A stretch of DNA of 64,000 bases from Poronia punctata. Taxonomy: Eukaryota; Ascomycota; Sordariomycetes; Xylariales; Xylariaceae. The first letter of the stretch is position 1, and each line of letters starts with the position of its first letter. Shown here piece by piece: positions 24,863-37,600 of this stretch. The stretch spans positions 1 through 64,000 of the forward strand of contig MU401531.1 of assembly GCA_022579005.1 (NCBI GenBank), given 5' to 3'. Under the pieces are notes generated by a model. That model ran no database searches. It was not told the DNA's origin and saw only the letters and a program-made list of their open reading frames with translations. A program made the position numbers and the translations under genes.

Positions 24863-27800
24863 ATGTCGATCTTGAAAATGGAACCCATCGAGAGTCCTCT
24901 CTATGAGGAGGTAGATCATCTTGCCTCGCCGTCTGAGAGTAACGGATCCAACGTGACGCCCAATACGGAATACTCTCCTCCGGAAAGCCCGTTCCCGAAA
25001 CGGCGGGTCTTACGGAACAGTCGGTCGGCCGCCAAGAAGAAGCTGGCTAACTTGACCGTAGAAGAAAAGGTCTGTTCTGTTTTGGCAGCCAAGGAAGAAG
25101 GACTTTTCACAAGCTAACCTAGCTTCGTAGGTCTCTCTCCTCACTGCTGCAGATTTCTGGAGGACAAAGGCGATCCCGGAGAAAGGGATACCGGCAGTGA
25201 AGACTAGCGACGGCCCGAACGGTGCTCGTGGTGGAATCTTCGTCGGAGGCACAAAGGTTGGTGAGCCGGATATAAAACGTCTGATTTGCAGTAAACTAAC
25301 GAGATCCGAAACCAAAAACAAAAGGCCGCTCTATTCCCGTGCGGCATCTCGTTGGCGGCAACATGGAATAAAGATCTGCTTTACCATGTCGGTCGGCACC
25401 TGGCCTCCGAGGTCCGGGCTAGATCAGCCCAGGTCCTTCTGGCGCCCACTGTGTGCATGCATCGGCATCCTTTAGGTGGGAGGAACTTCGAGTCATTCTC
25501 CGAAGACCCCTTGCTCACTGGAAAGCTTGCTTCTCAGTACATCAAGGGAATTCAGTCGAAAGGGGTTGCTGCTACCATTAAACGTCGGTGTGCCCCCCGC
25601 TTCCCCTCCACGCTCGTAGCAGAAAACAAAGCTAAGACTATGGATCAGATTTTGTCACAAACGAGCAAGAGACGCACCGCCTGACCATAGACTCCTTGGT
25701 TCAGGAGCGGCCGTTGAGGGAGTTATATCTCCGGCCTTTTGAGATCGCCATCCGAGAGGCAAACCCCTGGGCTGTCATGTCGTCCTATAATCTTGTCAAC
25801 GGTATTCATGCTGACATGAACGATCACACGCTGAAGGAGATCTTGCGAGGCGAGTGGGGTTACGACGGGTAAGTACCAACCACTGTTGCATGACCTCTTT
25901 CGCTTATCTCTCGATCCGGATGACTAAAATAAGCCTAGAACTGTCGTGTCAGACTGGGGCGGCGTAAACTCGACGGTCGAATCGATCAAGGCTGGTTGCG
26001 ATATCGAGTTTCCCTATTCGACCAAATGGCGATTCGAAAAGGTCCTGAAGGCGCTCGAAAAGGGGGAAATCGCAGAATCCGACATCGATAGAGCGGCGGA
26101 GAACGTGCTGACGTTGGTCGAGCGCACCAAGGGGGATGACATGTCGGCCGAGGAGCCGGAAAGGGAAGACGACAGGGAGGAAACCCGCTCGCTTATCCGA
26201 TCTGCCGGCGTCGAGGGCTTGACGTTGTTGAAGAATGAGGGCGGCATCCTGCCGATCGATCCCAACACGGCCAAGATCGCCGTCATAGGCCCCAACGCCA
26301 ACAGGGCGATCGCCGGTGGCGGCGGTAGCGCCAGTCTCAACCCTTACTACAACACGCTCCCGCTCGACAGCATCAAGCGGGCAGCTCGCGGAGAGGTCAG
26401 CTACGCCAAGGGCTGCCATATATACAAATGGCTGCCCGTCGCCTCGCCCTTCTGTACCGACAAGTCGGGCAAGCCGGGCGTCACTCTGGAGTGGTATAGT
26501 GGAGACAAGTTCGAGGGTGATGTCGTCGTTACGCAGAGAAGGACTAATACCGATCTCTTCCTCTGGGACTCGGCGCCGTTGGACCAGCTCGGGCCTGAGT
26601 GGTCAGCCGTCGCGACCACGAATCTCACCCCGACCTCGTCCGGGAAACACACGATAAGCTTCATGAGCGTCGGACCCGGCAGGTTATATATCGATGGCAA
26701 GCTGGCTCTCGACTTATGGAACTGGACCGAAGAGGGCGAGGCCATGTTTGACGGGTCGATCGATTACATGGTGGAAGTGGACATGACGGCCGGCAAATCC
26801 GTCGAATTACGCGTGGAGATGACGAACGAGCTTCGCCCGATCTCCAAGCAGAAGGAGTTCAACATGACTCACAAGTACGGCGGGTGCCGCATCGGTTTCA
26901 AGGAAGAAGACCAGGTGAATTACCTCGAGGAAGCCGTCGAGGCCGCCAAAGATGCAGATATTGCCGTCGTCATCGTCGGTCTCGATGCCGAGTGGGAATC
27001 CGAGGGTTACGATCGGAAGACGATGGATCTCCCTTATGACGGAAGTCAGGATAGACTGGTCGCTGCAGTGCTCAAGGCCAACCCCCGGACCGTCGTTGTC
27101 AACCAGTCTGGCTCCCCCGTGACGATGCCGTGGGCAGACGATGTGCCTGCCATTGTTCAAGCATGGTACCAGGGACAAGAAGCCGGAAACGCATTGGCCG
27201 ATGTGCTATTTGGATTCCAGAACCCAAGTGGAAAGCTGCCGGTAAGACAAAATTAACCCCTTTTTAACCCCTTTTAAAAGAAACCCAACCCGGGGCACCA
27301 TTTATTCGCATTTCCCGAATTTGCCTTATAACATAAACATGGCGTCTAGGATAATGGCTAACGACCCGCAGGCAACATTCCCCCGCAGAATAGAAGACAC
27401 ACCCGCCTACCACAACTGGCCAGGCGAGAACCTACAAGTCCTATACGGCGAAGGACTCTACATCGGATACCGACACTACGACCGCGCCAAGATCACCCCT
27501 CTCTTCCCCTTTGGCCACGGCCTCACATACACGACGTTCGAATACGGCCGTCCATCCCTCAGCAACCGCGTGCTCGCATCGGACGCGCCCATCCATCTAG
27601 TCATGGCCGTGACAAACACAGGCAGTCGCGCGGGCGCCGAGACGGTGCAGATCTACGTCCGCGACGAAAAGGCGACGTTACCCCGGCCGGAAAAGGAACT
27701 GGTCGCGTTCGAAAAGGTCTTCTTGGAACCGGACGAGACTAAACATATCACTGTCTCGTTGGATAAGTACGCTGTCGGATATTATGATCCCGCGAAGAAG

Positions 27801-28005
27801 GCTTGGGTTGCGGAAGAAGGCGGGTTTAGGGTTTTGATTGGTGCTTCGGCTGTTGATGTTAGGTGAGTTTTTTTTTTTCCCCTTCTTTCCCTTCTCTTTT
27901 GGGAATCTGTGGTGATTGAATTGAAGACTAATAATGATGGTGATGATGATTTCTAGACACGAGATTAAATTCCAAGTAAATGAATCGTTTACATGGATAT
28001 TTTAA
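24863..28005 (+). CDS. Beta-glucosidase, glycoside hydrolase family 3 with PA14 domain
   Basis: Hydrolyses terminal beta-D-glucosides. Seven exons read by splice signal and frame: 24863-25069, 25131-25256, 25325-25583, 25649-25868, 25939-27241, 27372-27862, 27957-28005 (884 residues). The N-terminal barrel has SDGPNGARG, the KHF..NEQETHR loop and the nucleophile Asp276 in VVSDWGG. A PA14 insert follows (LEWYSGDKFEGD ... GPGRLYIDGKLALD), then the second domain with the acid/base Glu region EWESEGYDR, and a C-terminal fibronectin-III-like domain ending FTWIF. No signal peptide is seen. Instead there is a roughly 60-residue acidic/Ser-Pro then basic extension (PFPKRRVLRNSRS), so the enzyme is probably intracellular. 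Donors of the first three introns are weak (GTCTGT, GTTGGT, GTCGGT); the joins are forced by family continuity, and branch sites (CTAAC/CTAAG) lie before each acceptor. Confidence 0.92.
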
Positions 28006-28185
28006 TCTAAATATATCGACTTGCCCCCTTTCTTGGTTTTTTTTTTTTCACCGTCTGTTAAACTCTTATCCACCTTTCAATCTAAATCAGGCAGAAAGAC
28101 AGAGACACACAGAGAGAGAGAGAGAGAAGAGAGTAATTGTTCACGTTAATTTAAGCGACGCTCGTTTATTATATATTCCCCAGAA

Positions 28186-28217
<32 letters not shown>

Positions 28218-29406
28218 AGATTTGATATTTTGCGGCATTGGTTGGTCTGGTTGGGGAAATTGCTTAGGTTAGGTTACTATTTTAAACAGTTTCATTTTAT
28301 CTTGTTTCGTGGCTAAGTGAATGAATGAATAAATAAATAAATTTACAGTTTAGCTAAGACTGAGATGTAGGAAATTCTAAATGCTAAAGGACTTGCCTTT
28401 AAGTGTTATTATTATTATTATTACCTTACCTACCTATTACATGTATCTTTTGCTTGCTCCTTTTATAGATAAAACTTGCTGCTTTTTAATAGATGAAATA
28501 ATCAAGGTAAAATGGAATTTTGTATACGTATGACAAACATAACAAGGCGAGGGTAAAAAGAGAATAATGTGTTAATAAGGTCTCTTATCATAATTATTAA
28601 ACAACACACTCTTATATTATAGCATGGAAGCAACTACTTAAGTATCTAGAGACGAGATTAAAGGCGAGTAAACAACATACCTACCTTTTAAGTGTATGTA
28701 CATACAATTCAATTCCTCGTACCTACTCGTATTCCCTAAGGAGAGAGTACCTACTGGCTGACAGGAAGATAGAAGGAAGACGTGTGCAACAAAGGTACAG
28801 TGCGAGTACAACGTACACTGTTTCTATACATTGGTCCGTCCGTCTGTACCTGTACGCGTATTACCAAGCGCCAAAAGACCGGTCTAGGTTAGGTAGGCTG
28901 AGATGGGAGACAGTGTTTAAGTGCGCATATTTCTGTATGCACTGTATTTAATTACTGTCCATCCGGTACTGTCCTGTATGTCCACTGGCGGGAGCTTACA
29001 GCACCGCTGGCGTTGCACCTGCACCTGCACCTGCAGCTTCAGCTTCAGCTTCAGCTCCTACGAGTAAGAACACACATTGGTAGGTACTTTATAGTACTCC
29101 ATCCGCATTAAAAGTTGAGTTGGGCAATGTAACCGCGTCTCGGCATACCTAAGGTACTAAGTAAACGTGGTAAGGCGCATCAACGAAGACATCTTAACCT
29201 ACTTACCTACTCGGAACCTAGATAGTTCCTCATTACTCCTTGACCTTATTACCTAACCTATCTGCTTACCAACCTGCCCGTTTTTATCTACACGTACAAC
29301 TTCTCGATAGGGGAGGGGAGACAAGGGAAAAAAAAACCAACCCCCAGTTTCGAACAACGATTAGCCGCACAAGATATTCCATTGATGGCTACCCGATCAG
29401 AACGAA
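28006..29406. other. Intergenic region
   Basis: 3' flank of the beta-glucosidase and upstream DNA of the phosphoesterase, both rightward. GA-rich runs lie at 28105-28130 and 28185-28215, a TAT run near 28407-28422, and CTGCAC/CAGCTT hexamer runs at about 29009-29056. The CCTAAGGTAC motif occurs near 29147. No gene is seen. Confidence 0.55.
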
Positions 29407-31718
29407 ATGGCGCCGCCATCTTATAGGGCCTACGGGTCTACCTCGCCGGGCATATACGCACAGGGACACGGACAATACGGACACGGACACCACGACTCGG
29501 GCGCCTCCATCTGGGACGACATAATGGCCAGTTCGAGGGAGATATTTAAAAGGGCACGTGGTCGCCACTCGGCTTGGCACATGTTGGTCAGGGCCGGACA
29601 ACAGCTGAGACGGAACATGGTTCGTCGTCGACTCGTCAGCTTTCCGCATCTCTTGGTCGGCATTTGGGTCCTTGTTTTGCTATGGGGCGAGAGGTGGACG
29701 TTTGCCAGCAAAGTTAATAGCTGTGATTGGGATCATTGGGAGGATTGGGTGAGTGTTCTATTCTACTGAAACCCCCTTTTCTTCGGCATTTGGGCCGTAG
29801 ACGAAGAAAGATGATGAACTTTTGAAAAACAAGAAAATGCTAACAACTCGTTTCTATGCGTAAAAAGCCCGCCGGCGCAACACCCCATCGACTTGTATTC
29901 GTTGCCGATCCCCAGCTCATCGATCCCCATTCATATCCAGGTCGGCCATGGCCTCTCAACCCACTGACCATGCGAATCACCGACAACTACATGAGGAGGT
30001 CCTATAAACAATTACAAAGGGTCCTTCATCCCGACACCGTCATTTTTCTCGGTGACCTGTTCGACGGCGGTAGGGAGTGGAAGACGGCACATGGCGACTT
30101 TGAAGAGCCTGATTGGGCCAAGGAGAACCGACCCGACGACGAAAAGAAGTTGCTAGATAAGTGGCATAGACGGTACGGCGAGCAATACTGGTTGAAAGAG
30201 TATGCCAGGTTCGGCCGTATCTTTGCCGATAATTGGATATTAGGCGGCACCGTCGCCGGTCCATATCAGCGAGGTCGGAAGCTCATCGCCAGCCTGCCGG
30301 GAAATCACGATCTAGGGTTCGGGGCCGAAGTGAAAGTACCGGTGAGACAGAGATTTATCGCTTATTTCGGGGAGACCAACAGGGTCGACGTCATCGGAAA
30401 CCATACCTTTGTCTCCGTGGACGGGGTTTCTTTGAGTGCCGACACGTCGAGAATGAAGGATTACGTCGATTTGCATGAAATTTATGCCCCCGTCAACGAA
30501 TTCCTAGACGAGGTCAAGGCTACGAAACGACGGGCCGTGCAGAAGGAATTGCGGTTCTGGCGAGGCGAGGTCGACGAGGTTTCCCAGCGGCATAGCGTGG
30601 AGGAACTCGAGAGTGCCAACTTTGATAACCTGCCCACCCTCGACCCTGGAGAGAACGCACCCGACTTCCCGACCATTTTGCTGTCTCATGTGCCGCTATA
30701 TCGCGACCCAGGCACCCCGTGCGGCCCATTACGCGAACATTGGCCGCCGGCTAAGCCACCCAAAGGCCAGACCGACCCGGTGATACCAGACCATCGGAAT
30801 GCCATTGAAGTTTCGGCGGGTTATCAGTACCAGAACGTGCTGAGCGAAGAAGACTCGGTCAAGCTCATCAAGAGCATCGGGAACGTCAAACACGCCTTTT
30901 CCGGCGACGATCACGATTACTGTGAACTAATCCATTCCCCAGCCAAGGAAAACGTGCACGAGATCACCGTCAAGAGCTTTAGCATGGTGATGGGTGTCTC
31001 TAGGCCTGGATTCCAGATGGTATCATTGTATAATCCCATCGACGGCCAAGGAAGACCACTTCCGGGTTCTCCTCCCTCTACACTACAAAGCCACCTCTGT
31101 CTACTCCCCAACCAACTTTCCATGTACGTCACCTACGCTATACTAGGCGTCTTAACCGCCCTCATCCTCGTCGCCCGAGCCTTTCTCCTCCCCGTCCTCG
31201 ACCTTCAACCCTTCTCCCTCGAACCGATGCAAAACGCTCCTTCGGCCATATTACCCGTCTTTAAAGATAAATCCGACGCATACGATGACGGGTATTTCGA
31301 CCCAGACTCGACTACATCCTCGGCTACATCAGCTTCGAAATCTAACCTTCCCTCTGCAAGATTCTCTTCTTCAACAAGGACAAGAACAACAACCCCACAA
31401 TACAACAACAATAAAAGCAAAGTAGGAGGAGGAGGTAGTGGAGGAGGAGGAGGTAAATGGGGCTGGGGTCAAAATAATAATAATAATAATAGTAGCAGCA
31501 GCAAAGGTCCACGTATCCAAATAAGAAGAGATACATATTATTACAATGACGATGGAAAGACAAGAGGTGGAAACAATAACAATAGCAACAACAATGGTTG
31601 GAAACCGGCCAGACAGAGGAATGGTTTGGGACTTGTCTTGGCCGAGATATGGACTACTTGTTGGAGGGTTGCTTGGATGGTCTTGTTGTTTTATTCGTGG
31701 CTCATGTATAGGGGTTAG
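29407..31718 (+). CDS. Membrane metallophosphoesterase, Ted1/Cdc1/PGAP5-like
   Basis: Calcineurin-like phosphoesterase of the endomembrane Cdc1/Ted1 group. Relatives remodel ethanolamine phosphate on GPI anchors in ER/Golgi. Two exons, 29407-29748 and 29868-31718, give 730 residues; the 119-bp intron starts GTGAGT, has CTAAC, and ends AAAAAG. One membrane segment near residues 80-98 (LLVGIWVLVLLWGERW) precedes the catalytic domain. Metal motifs are visible: ADPQLIDPH, GDLFDGGRE, GNHDLG, LSHVPLY and SGDDHDYCE. A second membrane segment follows (YAILGVLTALILVARAF), then a long low-complexity region of Gly, Asn, Ser and Tyr runs encoded by AAT/AAC/AGC/GGA triplets, and a last hydrophobic stretch (VAWMVLLFYSWLMYRG). 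The first motif has Gln where many family members have His, as is common in this subgroup. Confidence 0.88.
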
Positions 31719-32816
31719 CTTTTAAACCAGCTTTTAACTAACCTAGTTAGCTTGAGTGGTTAAATGGTTGATTGTTTGATTAGGTTGAAAGAAGAGAGAA
31801 GAAGAAGAAGAAGAAGAAGCAAAAATAAAGCGGGATTGTTTGTTTGTTTGTTTTGTTTAATTATGAGATGTTACATTGTATTGTATTTGTCTAGGGGAAA
31901 AAGAAAAACTAGCGAGGTATACATATAATATATATACGTACCTACGTATGAAATGAAAATATGAGACTTTTTTTTTTCAATCTTTTACAAGTACGTGACC
32001 TATATACCTACGTACATGTACCTAGGTATATATATATATATATATATATATCTCCATTTTATACCATTATTCATGACAAGAACAAGAATGTATGTTGCCT
32101 AGGTACCTAGATAGAAAGGTGTGGTTTACAAACTCAACTTACAAGACATTTTTACGTTGGCTATTAACCTAGGTACCTAGGTAGTCTAGGGCGGGCCCGC
32201 GCGTAGGTATCAACTCAGACGAGACAGACAATGGATAAAATAGGGGTTTATGATTCGTGATGATGATATAACAAGATACTGCGCTGCAAAGATACACATA
32301 CGTCGGGTCGAATCGACAGTCCCGGGACAATGTCGAACCACCTGTCGAATCGTTTTACCATTTAGATTTTTGTCCCTTTCTGTCTTTTCTTACAAAGACA
32401 AGTCACCATGTTCGTACATATAAGCCATCTTGATACGATTGATAGATTTCACTTTGGCATCTCGAAATAATATTGCATGCCGGTTTTTGTCCTGTGAACC
32501 GGTGCGAATGTGACCCCTAACCCCCAACCCCCTCCCCTGCCTGGTGTCCTTGTAAATCCTGATAATCCCCACATTCCTGAAGATAGTGTGCCTCCTTAGA
32601 CATGAGCCCGTATAAAGTTTAATCCCATGTACGCCGATCCATCCAACTCCGGCGCTCATATAAGTGTGTCGTAAAATAAATAAATAAATAAAAAAAGGTC
32701 CTTGCCAGATTAAAAAGGGGGTATCGGAGAAAGATAAGCGGTTTGACGATTGCAAAGCAACGCTACGCATGTATGCATGCTGTACTGTCCCATCCAAGGC
32801 TTTGGCAAAGTGCGCA
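31719..32816. other. Convergent intergenic region
   Basis: Shared 3' region between the phosphoesterase (+) and the sugar transporter (-). It contains GAA repeats (31800-31819), TTTG repeats (31841-31855), a TA run (32032-32050), the CCTAGGTACCTAGG motif (32167-32181) and AAAT repeats (32676-32692). No gene is seen. Confidence 0.5.
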
Positions 32817-34690
32817 TCAATAGCTGAAATCAACGTTACTCAAACCCAACTCTCGCATAGCCTTCTCTTCCTCGGATTCGCTGTGTTCCGGATGATGACT
32901 CGTCGTCTGTATCGTTTGTATGCTCGTGTCAGTCGTTGTCGAACCTGTCCGGGGCGGCTCGAGTTCTTGTTCGTGGGGCGGGATACCGCTTTCCGCAAAT
33001 CCTTCGTCGCGTAGTTGTTGAAAGCTCCAGCTCGGTTCGAACCCCTTGCTCTTCCATGCGAAATGAATCCGCTCGTACATCTCGTCGATCTGTTCCAGGC
33101 TAATCTTGCTCGTCTCATACACCATACAATAGACAAATATGGCACCTATAATACAGAAGGCGCCCCAGAGAAAGAAGACCTTGGATCCCAATGAGGCCGT
33201 CCCCTTCCCTTCTGAAACGAGAAAGGGGGTGCCGTAAGCGATGCCAAAGTTGAGAAGCCAGTTGGATGCCGTTGAGATGGACATGGATTTCGCTCGAACC
33301 TTGAGAGGATATATTTCCGACGTGACCACCCAGCAAACGGGACCCCACGAGGCAGCGTAGAAGAAGACGAAAACGGCGAGAAATACGATGAGGAGTTTGG
33401 CAACCGTTCCCTGCATATCGTGCGCGACGGTGGAGAAAATGGCAATGACCAGCTGACAGACAGCCATGCCTATAGATCCCACGATCAAAAGCTTACGCCG
33501 ACCCCAGCTCTCTACGACGAACAGGCCAGGAATAGTCGAGACCACGTTGATGACGTTCAGGACGAGGGATATCGTAAAGGGGTTGGTGATACTGGCACCT
33601 TCGAAGAAGGTAGTCCCGTAGTACATGATGAAATTGATACCGCTGAGCTGCTGGAGCATCTGGAGACAACAACCGGTCAAGATGCGGCGGCCCAGATGCG
33701 GGGATCCTGTAAACACATCTCGGTACGACGCGCTACCGAGCGCTAGTTCGTAATCGTGGTTGGCTTCGATTTCGGCGAGTTCGTCGACCAGAGCAGGATG
33801 GGTGATATCAAGACGTCGCAGACGGCTAAGCGCCAAACCAGCTGCGAGCTTGTCGCCTCGTTTGATCAGATACCGGGGCGTCTCGGGTAGGATGAGGAGG
33901 CCTAAGCTGAGTATGACGGCCCATGTAAGTTGCAGGCCGAAAGGAATGCGATATGCGGCAGCGCCATGTATCTTATACGTCAGCTGATTGACGACAGATG
34001 CTGCCAGGAGGCCGACGGTTATCGAGAACTGATATGCGCAAACCAACGTCCCTCGAATCCATTTTGGGGCCATCTCGGATTGATAAAGCGGAACCAGAAC
34101 GGACACGGCGCCGACGCCAACGCCGGCAAAGAATCTACGAAATAGTTTTCAGCATTAGCGTTTCAAGTCATCTACGCCAACAAGCTTACCTCCCGGCCAG
34201 TAGTAGCGGAAGCGCCGAGGCGCAGACCTGGAATATAACCCCAAATATAAAGACGCCTATCGATGCGATGATGGAAAACCGACGACCGATCCAATCTCCA
34301 AAGGGGGCGGATATCAAAGCACCAGCAAAGGTCCCGGCGCTCAGTATGGCCACAACGATGGATATCTCTTGAGGGGTGAGGTCAGGTCTCGAGTTTTTAT
34401 CGGTAAAGCCGGTGCTGAATTGATCCCTGAAAGATCTCATAGCAAGGATACCGTTGATGGTGCTTCAGCGAAAACGACGAGGTCATATCCGTCAGCTAGA
34501 CATCCCCGCCATATGCAGACATAGCGAACAAGCGAACAAGGCGCGCAAGAAGAGACCATCGAGCCATTACTCACCCAGTATCATATCCGAACAAGATGCC
34601 GCCGGTCGCAACGAACAGACCGACCATGATGGCGGGCGCAGAGGACCCCGCGACATTGTCCGGTTTATGCCAGCCCATGGCTATCGCCAT
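32817..34690 (-). CDS. MFS hexose transporter (sugar porter family)
   Basis: Twelve-segment plasma-membrane sugar transporter, 568 residues from three exons: 34690-34575, 34462-34190 and 34134-32817 (introns of 112 and 55 bp, donors GTGAGT and GTAAGC). Family signatures occur in order: ATGGILFGYDTGTING in TM1 across the first intron, GDWIGRR between TM2 and TM3, PETPRYLIKRG after TM6, QQLSGINFIMYYGTTFF in TM7, WGRRKLLIVG between TM8 and TM9 and, after TM12, YETSKISLEQIDEMYE, where PETKGLSLEE is usual. The C-terminal tail of about 80 residues is hydrophilic and Ser/Thr/Glu-rich. The layout fits fungal glucose/hexose carriers. An alternative start at Met5 (34678) cannot be excluded. It is convergent with the phosphoesterase. 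Confidence 0.92.
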
Positions 34691-37600
34691 GGTGGACGGT
34701 GGTGGGACGTCAAAACCGATACTTATCTTATTGTTGGGGTGGTTGTCGCAGGTGGAATCGACGATTGAAAGGGACGACGTTGGTTGCTGGCAGATGTCGT
34801 GCCCATTGATTGATTGATTGACTTACTTCACACACCGGCCTACCTGCGGGAACGACCGACTGGACGATTGACTGACTGACTGATCCGGATATAGATTTGA
34901 TCTTTGATAGACCGATAAGTCCAGATACCGATACAGTAACAATACCATATAGCAACGTTTAGTTAGTTAATCAATCAACGGTCGGTCGGGTCAGTCCATA
35001 GGTGAATAGTGTTGTAGTGGGTAGTGGGTAATAATACGACCGAAGACGACCGAGGGAGGGAAGAGGTTCAGATTTCTGGTTCAGGTTCGGGTTTGGTTAA
35101 TGGGTTAATGGGCTGAACTCAATGGGGCGCGCTCGAGTTTCAATCAAGAAGTGGAGAAGTGTCAACGAAGAAAGAGGGCGGGAGACGGAGAGTTCAATGT
35201 TCAGATGGGAGACGAGAATTCAATCGGTCAGCAGTCTCAGCGCAGGCACAGCCTGACAGCGTCGAATCAAAAAAAAGGCCAAGAAAACGTAGGTCAGGGA
35301 TCCGCCAGCCTTTAGGTACTTGACCTAGACTAAGTATGTACTAAGTCGGTAGGAGGATCTATCTAGGATCACCACGCTCCGCCGGGGGTTGGCGTCCTAA
35401 TCAACCTGCAAGTGCTAACCAAGGAAAGACTTGCTGTTACTTTTTAGTGCCGTAGAGACCACTGGGCATATTGTTGGCACAAGCTAGGTTGTAATAGATC
35501 ACAGAGAGGCAGTTGAAAATACATCGTGTAAAACCCGTTAAAACCCAGCATCTGGGCAGCTGGAAGGGCCCAAACAGAGAGCCGAAGGACCGCCAAGGCA
35601 CCAAGGGTCCGCCAAGTTGGCTGCAGACAGCGTTTGATTGGCGGATGTGGATGAATAAGGCGTAGTTAAGCGAGGAGACCTGAGAGTGATGGGTTGCTTT
35701 GAGAAGTGCTACTACTCGTACATATATGTAGGTAGGTACTGAAGTCTGAGAGTAACATAGGTAAATGCAGGTAAAGTCGCTCTTTTCAAATCAATTCGGA
35801 TCCCTACAACAGCATTTCTGCCCGTCCCAGCCGTTCCTAAAAACACGATGACTTTATATCTGTACGTACCTACTTAGGTAAACGCATCCAAGTTTGCAGT
35901 ACCATGTGCGCTACGGCAAGGTAAGTACCTAACCTAGAGGTAGTAGGTTTTGTTAGTGTCTGGACTCTGGGGGTGGGTTCTGGCCTGACTGGCCTGATAG
36001 GTGACTCATTCTGATTGGCTTCAAGGAGCGTTTTGCAGAAAGGATGCCCCAGTCCAGATTGTTTGCTGATTCGCTGCCGTCTGCACCTGGTGTTGTTGTC
36101 TTGTGTGTTCCAAACATCCCAAAGGTGTCTTCTCAATCTAGGCTAGCCTCGACGATTACCGTTTACGTTTACGTATTGTTGTACGACAGAGAATGACGGT
36201 TTGTTGGAAATGCACGTGCATGCATGTAAATCTGTATTTTTAGCCCGCCTATTCTACATTTTCCTCTTATTAGGGGAAATTTCTCTTCCTATATCGTCTA
36301 GACGTAGAGGCGTACATGACAAGATAAAGTGCCTTCTTTCCTACTGTACGTAGGTACTTATTTAGTTCGCCTTCTACCGGCACTCTACGGTGGAACTGGA
36401 ACCTCAACCAGCAAAGACCCAGCAGGCACAAAAAACGAGCCCATGGAAACTGGCCCCGGTGGCTTGGCATATAATTCCAATAAGAGGCTTCTCATTCGTG
36501 GCTTTTGTGTTCTAAAGGCCGTATTATGGGTTGGTGTATTGCGAGGCCAGCTGTGCACAACAGAAACAGAATGACAGAAACGGGAAAACTTGGGGAACGC
36601 TCATCACTGGACAATGGAGGAGCTCGGAACATGCAGTGTAGGTGTAGATAGTGTGAGGTCTGTAACCCTAAACCTTGTTGGATATCAGGTATTATAGTCT
36701 ACAGACTTGTCAAGGATGCGGCTCCTGCTGCAACTGCTGTGGTTTCCTACCAGGATTTCTTCCAGTTAGCAAATGCTTACGATTAGGGAGATAGTTACAC
36801 GATAGCAATTAGGTGGTGACAAATACCTATGATGATGGTCGTTTGTGATTTCTGTTGGGGACGCTTGAACACACTAGATTAGCATGCGGGATTACTAGTC
36901 TACGTACTACGGGGAAAGTATGTGTAATACCTATGCGGTATTGTGGAAATTGAACGTCTACCCCAGAAAGACAGACGCCGCCATCTTCACAATATCTACC
37001 CACATTACGGCTACAAACATGACCACATAGACGTACAGCCCGAGCATACCATATTACCATAGCTCGCTAGTTGCGGGCGAGAGCGGCAGCGTCTCTGTCC
37101 CATGTGTAACACCAAACCCTGGGGAAGAGGCGGGGAGTTTGACAACAATGGTTCCCTCCCTTGACTAGAGTAGGTAGACTGCCGAGCTAGATTACGAGTA
37201 CATTGTAGTTGAGATGCGTGCAAGTGGTCATCACGGTATCACAAATCCCTTCCCCACGTATGGAACTCGACAAGACTCCGACTTTTCGGTCTTCCTTTTC
37301 TACTGGTCTATAATATATGACAGTCTGCTATCGAGAATACAGGATACAACATGCGCACAGATACAGTATGTCTCTGTCTATCTATCTGGTGTAGGACACA
37401 AACACTCGTCCCTTGCGAGGCTAATTCTTGCTAGCTGAACTCGTGGAGAATCGAGAAATAAAGAAGAACATGAAGGAATACCATATGATGTTTATTACCC
37501 ACTGCCATGCAATCGCCCTTCTTGACATTAGGTAATTAGTAGTAAACCCGGTTTAATCGAGTTGTGTGCATGTGATAAGCCATTGGATCGATTTCTCAGC

